In this document: positions 35,420 through 43,681 of the stretch, piece by piece
Layout: every line of letters begins with the position of its first letter
Position numbering within the stretch: position 1 is the first letter of the stretch
Notes under the pieces: model-generated
Told to the model about the DNA's origin: nothing
What the model saw: only the letters and a program-made list of their open reading frames with translations
Database searches by the model: none
Made by a program: the position numbers and the translations under genes
Assembly: GCF_004354365.1 (NCBI RefSeq)
Contig: NZ_SJCY01000015.1
Location: 1 to 61,123, forward strand
Direction: 5' to 3'
Origin: Pedobacter changchengzhani
GTDB taxonomy: Bacteria; Bacteroidota; Bacteroidia; Sphingobacteriales; Sphingobacteriaceae
Length of the DNA: 61,123 nucleotides

Positions 35420-36937
35420 TTACCAACTTCCTCCGGCGCCACCGCCACTACTGCTACCACCGCCGAAGCTCCCGCTACTAGAAGAGGACGAAGAAGAAGA
35501 ACTGCTCCCCGACGAACTTCCGCTAGAAGTTGATCGTACAAGCATAGCTAAGCTAATTATTTCAATAAATTCTTCGTATTTGCAGTTTGCACATTCTTTA
35601 GTCACCCTACCTTTGCCTGTAGAACTGTAAGTTGGTTGTTCCGTAACTTCTGTTTTCGGTTTGCTAAAGGTTTTTGCTTTACATTTAGGGCATTCATCAA
35701 AATTATCAAAGTCTTCAGCTGGCCAGGCTTTAATCAGTTTTTCCTTTCCATCTGTGCTCTGCCAAATATCGTAATCAAAAACCTTTAAAACCTCCTCGTT
35801 GCGTTGGCTTTTACTTAAAAATGGTTGGCCTTCAATATTTACGTCTCTATCCAACCTAATCATTTCTTTTTTTGATGAATCCAATGGAGCATTAAACCTT
35901 TCGTCTAAATCTTTTCGTTTTCGAAAATGAATAATTATTGGTATTAACAATAGGGGAGAGAAGACGATAAGCCACCAGTACTTTTTGTGAAAATTGTTAA
36001 GGTCGTCGAACGCATTTTTATCATCAAAATGCTGTCTTTTTAAATAGGATACAAAAATATTGTACCTAACCAGTAAAGCAATCATACATAGCAGGTAAAT
36101 TATGATTGGTAAATCAGTTAAGCTGAGCTTTTGTAAAAGACCAAGAGAGCTACTAATCATTGTAACGATGACGAGTGAAACTATGGCAAAGACTACCCCT
36201 ACACAGCCTGTTACATAAACCGCATCAAACTTGCTGGGTTTTTGTTGATTTACAAGCTGACGTTTTTTTGTTTGCTTAGTAAAGAATTTGAATAAAACGA
36301 ATGTTAGATAAATGATTGCTAAAGATGATAATCCTGCAAGACTCCAATCGAAACTTTTCTTTCTTTCAACTGCAATTAAACTTTGAATTTCCGCTCTATT
36401 TCGAGGATTTGTTAATAATTCAGAAATTTGCTGCACTACAGCTTCAGTTCCTGCATTATAATCTTGCTGTTTAAAAGCAGGGACCAACAAAATTTCGCCA
36501 GTTTGTTTTAATACAACATCCGGCAGCAAGCCTTCAACACCATCCCCAGTAATGAATCTATATTTTCTTCTATCCGTGCTTATGAATAGCAGCAATCCAT
36601 TATTTGCACCTTTTTTTCCTATTCCCCAATGCTTGAATAAATCTAAAGCAAATTCAAAATCATCCGCATTCTCTTCAAAATTTTTAACAACAACAATTGC
36701 AAACTCTACTTTTGTTTCTTTTTCTAAATTAACGAGCGCACTATCTAAAAATTCAACGTTTGTTAAAATGCCATCTGGGTTGCTTACAAAATAATTTTGA
36801 CCCGCACTTTTAGGGTTGGGAATATCTTCAACTTTGTAATATTTTTGAGAAAAGGCGTTTGAATTAAAGCACAATAAAAAAAATAAAATACTTGTTATTT
36901 TAAATAGATTCGATATGATTGGTTTATACACCTTCAT
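35420..36937 (-). CDS. TPM domain membrane protein with zinc ribbon and Ser/Gly tail
   Basis: A 505-residue protein. A signal peptide (to about residue 30) precedes a TPM domain (about 35-180: NPDGILTNVEFLDSALVNLE, WGIGKKGANNGLLLFIS, GDGVEGLLPD), the fold of YgcG/TPM photosystem-repair-like proteins. Four hydrophobic helices follow. A zinc-ribbon pattern CPKCKAK ... CANCKYEE lies near residue 425. The end is a run of Ser then Gly (SSGSSSGSSSSS, GGGSSSGGGAGGSW), like the tails of YgcG relatives. The function is unclear. It overlaps cmk by 14 bases and is probably co-transcribed. Confidence 0.85.
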   Translation of the reverse strand: MKVYKPIISNLFKITSILFFLLCFNSNAFSQKYYKVEDIPNPKSAGQNYFVSNPDGILTNVEFLDSALVNLEKETKVEFAIVVVKNFEENADDFEFALDLFKHWGIGKKGANNGLLLFISTDRRKYRFITGDGVEGLLPDVVLKQTGEILLVPAFKQQDYNAGTEAVVQQISELLTNPRNRAEIQSLIAVERKKSFDWSLAGLSSLAIIYLTFVLFKFFTKQTKKRQLVNQQKPSKFDAVYVTGCVGVVFAIVSLVIVTMISSSLGLLQKLSLTDLPIIIYLLCMIALLVRYNIFVSYLKRQHFDDKNAFDDLNNFHKKYWWLIVFSPLLLIPIIIHFRKRKDLDERFNAPLDSSKKEMIRLDRDVNIEGQPFLSKSQRNEEVLKVFDYDIWQSTDGKEKLIKAWPAEDFDNFDECPKCKAKTFSKPKTEVTEQPTYSSTGKGRVTKECANCKYEEFIEIISLAMLVRSTSSGSSSGSSSSSSSSSSSGSFGGGSSSGGGAGGSW

Positions 36938-37616
36938 TTAAATTTAAAAAGGGACTAACTTTTTCAATTGCAAAAGCCAACTGCTCATCCTGTGTTAAAT
37001 TGGTATTGTCTAAAATTATTGCATCTTCTGCTCGCACTAGCGGACTTTCTTTTCGTGTCGTATCGGCAAAATCGCGATGAGCCAGGTTCTCAAAAACATC
37101 TTCTAAGCTAACTTCATTATTTCCTTTACTTTCTAATTCTTTAAACCTTCTTTCGGCCCTAATTTTTGGATCGGCAGTCATAAAAAACTTTAATGGCGCA
37201 TTAGGGAAAACAGTTGTACCAATATCTCTACCATCCATTACAATGTTTTTCGATTTGCCCATTCGTTGTTGCTGTTTAACCATTTCGTGGCGCACAATTT
37301 TATGAGCTGAGACTTCACTAACGTTTTCAGAAACTGGCATTAGCCTAATTTCATCAGATACTTCATCGCCATTTAATGTGATATGTGATTCATAATCGCG
37401 GGAGTGGAAATTTAATTCAATGTGTTGTAGCGCATCCGTAACTTTTGCGTCGTCATTAACATCAATTTTATTGCGTAAAAAATAAAGTGTAACGGCACGG
37501 TACATTGCACCACTGTCAACATATATGAAACCTAACTTTTTAGCTAATGCTTTGGCAAGCGTGCTTTTTCCACAAGATGAGTAGCCATCTATCGCTACAA
37601 CTAAATTTTTCTTCAT
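36924..37616 (-). CDS. cmk: Cytidylate kinase
   Basis: A 230-residue cytosolic kinase that phosphorylates CMP and dCMP with ATP. P-loop GYSSCGKSTLAKALAK, then YVDSGAMYRAVTLYF, the CMP-binding insert, and MDGRDIGTTVFPNAPLKFFMTA. Length is normal. It heads a leftward operon with TPM. In many bacteria cmk directly precedes rpsA; here both are on the same strand but about 3.6 kb apart. Confidence 0.96.
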   Translation of the reverse strand: MKKNLVVAIDGYSSCGKSTLAKALAKKLGFIYVDSGAMYRAVTLYFLRNKIDVNDDAKVTDALQHIELNFHSRDYESHITLNGDEVSDEIRLMPVSENVSEVSAHKIVRHEMVKQQQRMGKSKNIVMDGRDIGTTVFPNAPLKFFMTADPKIRAERRFKELESKGNNEVSLEDVFENLAHRDFADTTRKESPLVRAEDAIILDNTNLTQDEQLAFAIEKVSPFLNLNEGV

Positions 37617-37751
37617 ACCTTAACAAAGGTAAAAATTTGAAATTGACTTGCTAATAATTTTATGTTTAAGCGATAAATTAAAATATTTGCTTGTCTTTAT
37701 ATTTAGTAAACAATCATGCTTTTACTAAATTTGTGTTTCTAATTTACAAAA

Positions 37752-38171
37752 ATGATACCTACGCGCGAAGAAATTTTAAAAACTGTTACCTTCAAAACTT
37801 CTAGAAGTGGAGGGAAAGGCGGGCAAAACGTAAATAAGGTATCGAGCAAAGTAGAGTTAATTTTCAACTTAGCTACCGTTGAGTTTTTTACTGATGATGA
37901 GAAATTACTTTTAACATCAAAATTAGAAAACCGTTTAGATGGCGAAGGATTATTGCATATTGTTTCTCAAGAAGATAGGAGCCAGTTGCTAAACAAAGAA
38001 AAAACAGTTGCTAAATTAATCGCTTTACTTAAAAGGTCGCTTCATGTGGAGAAGAAAAGAAAGCCAACAAAAATTCCAAAAAGTGTAATAGAGAAGCGGT
38101 TGAAAACTAAATTGGTGATTTCTAACCGTAAAAAAACCAGGAAACCCCCTAACCAGTTGAATGGCGAATAA
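37752..38171 (+). CDS. arfB: Peptidyl-tRNA hydrolase ArfB
   Basis: A 139-residue ribosome-rescue factor that releases peptides from stalled ribosomes. The catalytic GGQ lies in RSGGKGGQNVNKVSSKVEL. A basic tail (KRKPTKIPKSVIEKRLKTK, NRKKTRK) enters the mRNA channel. It lacks the codon-recognition domains of RF1/RF2. The last residues, KPPNQLNGE, are encoded by CCCCCTAACCAGTTGAATGGCG, which resembles the GC-rich repeat family. The original C-terminus may therefore have been replaced. Confidence 0.93.
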   Translation: MIPTREEILKTVTFKTSRSGGKGGQNVNKVSSKVELIFNLATVEFFTDDEKLLLTSKLENRLDGEGLLHIVSQEDRSQLLNKEKTVAKLIALLKRSLHVEKKRKPTKIPKSVIEKRLKTKLVISNRKKTRKPPNQLNGE

Positions 38172-38271
38172 AACCCAAAGCTTAAGTTCCAACCCCTAAA
38201 GGGGAGTTGAAAGGCATGGTAAAAATATTATTTTTGGAGGGTAGAGTAACCCTTTTAGGGGCGGAGGGGTT
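38140..38271. repeat. CCCC/GGGG palindromic repeat at convergent gene ends
   Basis: CCCCCTAACCAGTTGAATGGCG overlaps the arfB end. CCCCTAAAGGGGAGTTGAAAGGC, an AT-rich middle and CCCTTTTAGGGGCGGAGGGG follow. The last GGGGTTTTA runs directly into the stop codon of lpxR (read TAA AACCCC on the minus strand). The order (palindrome, AAAGGC, A/T spacer, G-rich palindrome) matches the units of the array at 56848-57736. Confidence 0.65.
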
Positions 38272-39216
38272 TTAGTGGAATCTATAGTACAAACTTAGTC
38301 CGCCATAATTTTGCGCTTCGGCAACACTTTTAACTTCTTTGGTTTTGAAAATAATATTAAAATCTATGGTAAATCTATTAGAACTATAATTTATGCCAAA
38401 TTGCTGTTCGAAAACAATCGGTTTAACGCCAAAAGTAACCGGACTATCGTTGTTGAACAAACTGCCTTGTATGGTTGCATCATAAGCCACAAAATTAAGT
38501 TGTGGTTTAACGTAAAAAAATAATTCAGAGTTGTTAAGTTTTTTGGTTTTAGCTTCTCCAATTACCGCATTGTGATAAGCACTGTTGAACAGTTGGTTCA
38601 ATCTACCTGCCCGAATTAATACGGATGTACCAGCGCCAGAAAACGTAGTACCCAAATTTGCATAACCTTGTCCGCTAAAGTCTATCGCATTATCTGTTGT
38701 ACGGTATAAAAGTTTGCTGTAGTTTGCAGCTAAGTTTAAGGCTAACTCATTTGTAATTTGATAATCCCAACCTGCGGGTGTGTAAAAGCCAACGGTTTTG
38801 TGTAAAAATACTTGTGCTTTTTTAGCCAGGGAGTTTGGACCAACGGTTCCAAGTTCTACACTCGTTTTTAGAACACTTTCATTTTTGAAAAATACAGAAT
38901 AAGCACCACCAGCATATAAATAACCGGCGAAAGGACGGTCTTGATCTTCTTTCTTTGGCACTTGACCCCAATAAGGCGTAAATATTTTTTGTCCTACAGA
39001 AACCTCATAAGTTTTCTTTTCAATGTTAACTGATAATTTATTTGGATTTATTGCCCTGCGGAAGTAAATGAAAAGCCCATTGGTGTAATATCTATCGTTT
39101 AAGGTTGCCAAGTACGCATCATTTTCAGTTTTAAAACCAAATTCGTTTTTAAAAGACTGCGCAAAACCTGTAAAACAGATTAGAAATAAAAAAGCTGTAA
39201 ATAAAATAGGTTTCAT
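38272..39216 (-). CDS. lpxR: Lipid A deacylase LpxR family protein
   Basis: A 314-residue outer-membrane barrel. A signal peptide ends near FAQS. The N-terminal block TENDAYLATLNDRYYTNG carries the Asn-Asp pair and the Tyr-Thr-Asn-Gly motif of LpxR. QVFLHKTVGFYTPAGWDYQ carries the catalytic His and the GW motif. Family enzymes remove the 3'-linked acyl chains of lipid A, using Ca2+. The last strand ends in YYRFH, an outer-membrane insertion signal. Whether it acts on this host's lipid A is unknown. It is separated from lon by a terminator. Confidence 0.86.
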   Translation of the reverse strand: MKPILFTAFLFLICFTGFAQSFKNEFGFKTENDAYLATLNDRYYTNGLFIYFRRAINPNKLSVNIEKKTYEVSVGQKIFTPYWGQVPKKEDQDRPFAGYLYAGGAYSVFFKNESVLKTSVELGTVGPNSLAKKAQVFLHKTVGFYTPAGWDYQITNELALNLAANYSKLLYRTTDNAIDFSGQGYANLGTTFSGAGTSVLIRAGRLNQLFNSAYHNAVIGEAKTKKLNNSELFFYVKPQLNFVAYDATIQGSLFNNDSPVTFGVKPIVFEQQFGINYSSNRFTIDFNIIFKTKEVKSVAEAQNYGGLSLYYRFH

Positions 39217-39222
39217 AAAAAA

Positions 39223-39249
39223 ATAGTCCCGATGTATGATCGGGACTAT
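39223..39249 (-). terminator. Intrinsic terminator between lon and lpxR
   Basis: On the minus strand ATAGTCCCGAT, five bases, ATCGGGACTAT, then a T-run. It follows lon by ~55 bp and ends seven bases before the lpxR ATG. Confidence 0.87.
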
Positions 39250-39302
39250 AAAAGTATTTATTGTTATTGGATTTTTGTTACCTCATCCAAAATATTTATA
39301 AT

Positions 39303-41774
39303 TTAATTTACAATTGCTGCCTTCGTAATGGTTAAATCTAAAGGTTTTTTTACTTTATTTTTAGTTAAAGCCAAATCTATTACTTCGCTCATTTCGGTAA
39401 CATAGTGGAAAGTTAAATCTTTAATATAACTTTCTTTAATCTCCAAAATATCCTTTCTATTGCTCTTACAAAGAATAATTTCTTTAATATTTGCCCGTTT
39501 AGCAGCTAAAATTTTCTCTTTAATTCCACCAACTGGAAGTACTTTACCGCGCAAAGTAATTTCGCCCGTCATGGCTAAATGTTGTTTAACTTTACGTTGT
39601 GTAAATGCCGAAGTTAAAGCCGTTAACATGGTTACACCCGCAGATGGGCCATCTTTTGGTGTTGCACCAGCCGGCACGTGAACATGTACATCCCAATTGT
39701 CGAATAATGTATAATCAATGCCAAATTCAGCTGCATGCGCGCGCAAATACGCCAATGCAATTACCGCCGATTCTTTCATCACATCGCCCAAATTGCCAGT
39801 TAAGGTTAACTTTCCCTTACCCGGACTTAAACTCGATTCGATAAATAAAATATCACCGCCAACGCTTGTCCACGCCAAACCGGTTACCACTCCAGCAACT
39901 TCATTGCCTTCGTATAAATCCTTATCGTAAATTGGCGCGCCTAAAATACGCTCGATATCCGTTTGCGTTAAAGTAGGCTCATAAGGCTCTTCCATTGCAA
40001 TTTTAGTTGCCACGCCACGTACAAGCGAACCCACTTTTTTCTCTAAACCACGCACACCAGATTCTCTGGTATAATCTTCAATAACCTTTTCTATTAAAGC
40101 TGGCTTTAAATTAATGTCTTTAATTTTTAAACCATGATTTTCTTTTTGCTTTGGTAAAAGGAACTTCTTGGCAATCTCGATTTTTTCTTCGATGGTATAT
40201 CCATTTACCTCAATAATCTCCATACGATCTAACAAAGCAGGTTGGATTGTATTTAATGAGTTAGCAGTTGCTATAAATAACACATTAGATAGGTTGTAGT
40301 CCATCTCCACATAATGGTCGTAAAATGCATTGTTCTGCTCTGGGTCTAAAACTTCTAGCAAAGCTGATGAAGGATCGCCTCTATGATCGGTACCTACCTT
40401 ATCAATTTCATCTAGTACAAAAACTGGATTATCTGCACCAGCTTTTTTAAGAGAAGATATGATGCGCCCAGGCATTGCACCGATATAGGTTTTTCTATGT
40501 CCACGAATTTCTGCTTCATCGCGGATACCGCCCAAAGCCATACGCACATATTTACGGCCTAAAGCTTTGGCAATTGATTTACCTAAAGATGTTTTACCAA
40601 CTCCCGGAGGACCAACTAAACATAAAATCGGCGCTTTCATATCGCGCTTTAATTTAAGCACAGCAAGATATTCGATAATGCGCTGTTTAACTTTCTCTAA
40701 ACCAAAATGATCTTTATCTAAAATACGTTGCGCTCTCTTTAAGTCGAAATTATCTTTTGTAAACTCGCTCCAAGGCAAATCCAACAAAAGTTCTAAATAA
40801 TTTAACTGAACAGAATAATCTGGCGCTGCCGGATTCATTCGCCCAAGTTTATCTAATTCTTTATCAAAATGAGCAAAAACCTCTTTAGACCATTTTTTCT
40901 TTTTTGCGCGCTCTTGCAGGGCATCAAATTCTAAATCGGCAGAGTTTCCACCAAGTTCCTCCTGAATGGTTTTTAACTGCTGATTTAAGAAATAATCACG
41001 TTGTTGCTTATCCAAATCAGTGCGAACTTTAGATTGAATTTGATTTCTCAATTCCAACATCTGCAATTCTACCATCAAAAGCTCCATTACTTTTTGTGCG
41101 CGTTCTTGCAGTTTTCCCATTTCTAGGATTTTCTGCTTATCGGCCATTTCGGCATTCATATTTGATGAAATAAAATTGATCAAAAATGAGGTGCTCTCAA
41201 TATTTTTTAAAGCAATACTCGCTTCACTCGGAATACTCGGCGAAAGTTGAATAATCTGTGATGACATTTCTCTAATCGAAGCGATTAAAGTTTTAAATTC
41301 TTTATCGGTTTTATGTTTTTGTTCTTCAAATTTTTTAACAGTTGCTTGTATATAAGGTTCAGATTGCACTTCGCTTAATAAACTAAAGCGTTGTTTACCT
41401 TGTATAATAACAGTGGTATTTCCATCAGGCATTTGAAGCAACTTAATGATGTGTGCAACGGTACCTACTTTATTTAATTGATCAAAAGTGGGATCTTCGA
41501 TAGAAACATCTTTTTGAGAAACAACACCTATTATTTTACTGCCTTTATACGCTTCTTTAATTAGTTTAATAGATTTATCTCTACCAACCGTAATCGGAAT
41601 TACTACGCCTGGAAATAAAACAGTATTTCGCAAGGGAAGAATAGCCAATGTTTCAGGTGTTTCTTCATTGTTCATTTCTTCCTCATCTTGTTGAGACATT
41701 AAGGGGAAAAATTCAGTATCCTCGTTTATAATTGGCATAGCATTGTTAAAATCAAAAATATCTTGTTTACTCAT
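39303..41774 (-). CDS. lon: ATP-dependent protease Lon
   Basis: An 823-residue cytosolic protease of the usual length. N-terminal LON substrate domain (about 40-240: [20 protein letters not shown]), a coiled middle, then AAA+ motifs: Walker [14 protein letters not shown], pore loop [21 protein letters not shown], Walker [10 protein letters not shown]. The C-terminal peptidase has the catalytic Ser in [12 protein letters not shown] and the Lys in [12 protein letters not shown]. It degrades misfolded and regulatory proteins. It diverges from the TPR gene across a ~310-bp region. Confidence 0.97.
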   Translation of the reverse strand: MSKQDIFDFNNAMPIINEDTEFFPLMSQQDEEEMNNEETPETLAILPLRNTVLFPGVVIPITVGRDKSIKLIKEAYKGSKIIGVVSQKDVSIEDPTFDQLNKVGTVAHIIKLLQMPDGNTTVIIQGKQRFSLLSEVQSEPYIQATVKKFEEQKHKTDKEFKTLIASIREMSSQIIQLSPSIPSEASIALKNIESTSFLINFISSNMNAEMADKQKILEMGKLQERAQKVMELLMVELQMLELRNQIQSKVRTDLDKQQRDYFLNQQLKTIQEELGGNSADLEFDALQERAKKKKWSKEVFAHFDKELDKLGRMNPAAPDYSVQLNYLELLLDLPWSEFTKDNFDLKRAQRILDKDHFGLEKVKQRIIEYLAVLKLKRDMKAPILCLVGPPGVGKTSLGKSIAKALGRKYVRMALGGIRDEAEIRGHRKTYIGAMPGRIISSLKKAGADNPVFVLDEIDKVGTDHRGDPSSALLEVLDPEQNNAFYDHYVEMDYNLSNVLFIATANSLNTIQPALLDRMEIIEVNGYTIEEKIEIAKKFLLPKQKENHGLKIKDINLKPALIEKVIEDYTRESGVRGLEKKVGSLVRGVATKIAMEEPYEPTLTQTDIERILGAPIYDKDLYEGNEVAGVVTGLAWTSVGGDILFIESSLSPGKGKLTLTGNLGDVMKESAVIALAYLRAHAAEFGIDYTLFDNWDVHVHVPAGATPKDGPSAGVTMLTALTSAFTQRKVKQHLAMTGEITLRGKVLPVGGIKEKILAAKRANIKEIILCKSNRKDILEIKESYIKDLTFHYVTEMSEVIDLALTKNKVKKPLDLTITKAAIVN

Positions 41775-42082
41775 TCTACTGGTTGTAACGACAAACTGGC
41801 AGATTTGTCGAATGTAATGTTATTAATTTAATTGATATGCTCCTAATTTCAACTCTTGTGCCAAACTCCGTTTATATTAGTTGATATGTTAAAAAGGCAG
41901 AACATAAAAAATCAATCCCTATCATATTCTAATTATTTTTTCGTTAAGGTATTGTTTAGTCATCATTTTTTTAAAGAGAATGATTAAAAGTATTATAAAT
42001 TATCAGAATAGAATTATATTGCAGAAAGTTTTTTTAGGCACTTTAGATGTGTTTCAAATTTCTATAAATTTACCTCATTAAC
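41775..42082. other. Divergent promoter region of lon and the TPR gene
   Basis: No gene is seen in this AT-rich space. It must carry the lon promoter (left) and the TPR gene promoter (right). I could not mark a convincing heat-shock operator such as CIRCE here. Confidence 0.4.
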
Positions 42083-42706
42083 ATGAATTATTTTAAACAG
42101 ACTATTTTGTGCTTGGTCATCGTTTCAACAAGCAGTGCCGCATTTTCGCAAAACTATTACGATAAAGGCATGCAGGCTATGTTGAAGAGAGATTTTAAAG
42201 TTGCTGTTGTAAATTTAGAAAAAGCAGATGTAAAGGAACCGAATAACCCTAATGTATTGCAGATGTTGGGTTACTCATATTTTCAAAATGGCGATTTCGA
42301 AAACTCTATTGCTAGTTATAGTAAGTTGATTGCGGTAAAACCAAATGAAGTTTCTGCCTATTATTATCGTGGCAAAGCAAGGCTCAACATTGCAAATGAT
42401 CCTAAAGAATCGTTAAACCAAATGCGCGAAATTTTTTATGCTTCGTCCATTAAAGATTTTACCAAGGCCATAGAAATTGGCGGTGATGAAAATGTACAAA
42501 TGTTGCAAAATAGGGCAATCGCTTATAAAGATTATGGAATATTCAAATCCTACAAAATAAAGAAAAGTGCAGATAAAGTTATTTGCATCTCAATTTTGAA
42601 TAACTCAGTTGCCGATTTCCAAAAAATATTGACCTTACAGCCATTAAGAAAAGATATAATTGATTTAATTGCTTATGTGAAAGCTCAGGTAGTGAGCTTA
42701 AAATAA
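42083..42706 (+). CDS. Secreted TPR-repeat protein
   Basis: A 207-residue protein with a signal peptide ending near AFSQN (about residue 22). Tetratricopeptide repeats fill about 25-150: YDKGMQAMLKRDFKVAVVNLE, NVLQMLGYSYFQNGDFENSIA, SAYYYRGKARLNI, then a fourth after FTKAIEIGGDE. It is probably a periplasmic scaffold for protein contacts. No partner is apparent. It is a single gene closed by a strong hairpin. Confidence 0.82.
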   Translation: MNYFKQTILCLVIVSTSSAAFSQNYYDKGMQAMLKRDFKVAVVNLEKADVKEPNNPNVLQMLGYSYFQNGDFENSIASYSKLIAVKPNEVSAYYYRGKARLNIANDPKESLNQMREIFYASSIKDFTKAIEIGGDENVQMLQNRAIAYKDYGIFKSYKIKKSADKVICISILNNSVADFQKILTLQPLRKDIIDLIAYVKAQVVSLK

Positions 42707-42760
42707 CTGTTATTTTTATAGATTACCATTAAGTTTTCTCTCGCTAGTTGGTAAAAAAAA

Positions 42761-42797
42761 AACACAAAAGGCCGATATTAGTCGGCCTTTTGTGTTT
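42761..42797 (+). terminator. Strong bidirectional terminator
   Basis: AACACAAAAGGCCGA and TCGGCCTTTTGTGTT form a 15-bp stem around a six-base loop. It lies between the convergent TPR and fasciclin genes and can serve both. Confidence 0.88.
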
Positions 42798-42893
42798 GAA
42801 GTTTTAAATGATACAGCGTTAATTAATTAGGTAATTATTTTTGCTAAGCCCTTTAATAGATGATTTAGAGCGCAGGTTAGCAAATACCATTTT

Positions 42894-43454
42894 TTAATGT
42901 GGAGGCATTAATACCTCGTTCAATACATGAATAATTCCATTTGATGTTGGTACACTTGCCAAAATTTCTGCAGTTCCGTTTACAAAAAACTTATCGCCTT
43001 TTTTAGTAATTTTTATTTTTTGACCGTTTACTTGTTCAAATTCCTCGCCATCCGTCATATACTCGGTTTTTAAAACACCAACATAAGTGTGGTATTCTAA
43101 AATGTTTTTTAAATCGGCTTTTTTGTCTGCTTTTAAAAGCCCGTCAACGGTTCCTTTAGGTAATTTATCAAACGCTGCATTTGTGGGTGCAAAAACCGTA
43201 AATGGTCCTGCATTGCTAAGTGCATCAACTAAACCAGCAGCTTTAACGGCTGCCACTAAAGTTGTATGATCTTTACTTGCCATTGCAACCTGCACAACGT
43301 TCGGGTTGGAAACTTCATCCTTAACGCCCGACTGACCCGTAGGCAGATTTGGATCTTGCTCTACAGCTGTTTTATTTTCTTGGTTTTCGGTATTGGAGTT
43401 ACACGATGACAAGTAAAATGTACTTACTAGTAATAAAAAGTATAGCTTTTTCAT
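42894..43454 (-). CDS. Fasciclin (FAS1) domain lipoprotein
   Basis: A 186-residue lipoprotein with lipobox LSSC (about residue 18) and an acidic/Asn linker, then one FAS1 domain (about 52-184). The motifs are HTTLVAAVKAAGLVDAL, FTVFAPTNAAFDKLP, LLKADKKADLKNILEYHTYVG and NGIIHVLNEVLMPP. FAS1 domains mediate adhesion. The surface role here is inferred from the family. Confidence 0.92.
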   Translation of the reverse strand: MKKLYFLLLVSTFYLSSCNSNTENQENKTAVEQDPNLPTGQSGVKDEVSNPNVVQVAMASKDHTTLVAAVKAAGLVDALSNAGPFTVFAPTNAAFDKLPKGTVDGLLKADKKADLKNILEYHTYVGVLKTEYMTDGEEFEQVNGQKIKITKKGDKFFVNGTAEILASVPTSNGIIHVLNEVLMPPH

Positions 43455-43631
43455 AATTCATTTTGTTTACATAAAAGTAATATGAAAGTCACGCTACAAT
43501 TTATGACTACAGTCATAGATTTTATGAGTATAGGTCAATTGTACTTCAATTTATTTCCTATCGCAACTGTATCAAAAAAAGGCTGAGAAGTATCGAATGT
43601 TTGATATTTTGAAAAAAAAATATCAAAAAAA

Positions 43632-43658
43632 AAGAGGATACTTTTAAAGCATCCTCTT
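43632..43658 (-). terminator. Intrinsic terminator after secDF
   Basis: On the minus strand AAGAGGAT, a loop, ATCCTCTT and a T-run of nine. It lies ~25 bp past the secDF stop. Confidence 0.82.
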
Positions 43659-43681
43659 GATAAATTATTTCGTTTTAGAAT

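Noticed and set aside
35334..35630. Pro/Glu-rich 98-codon gene on the plus strand
   Set aside because: It is the antisense of the Ser/Gly-rich tail of the TPM gene; the low-complexity codons create it.
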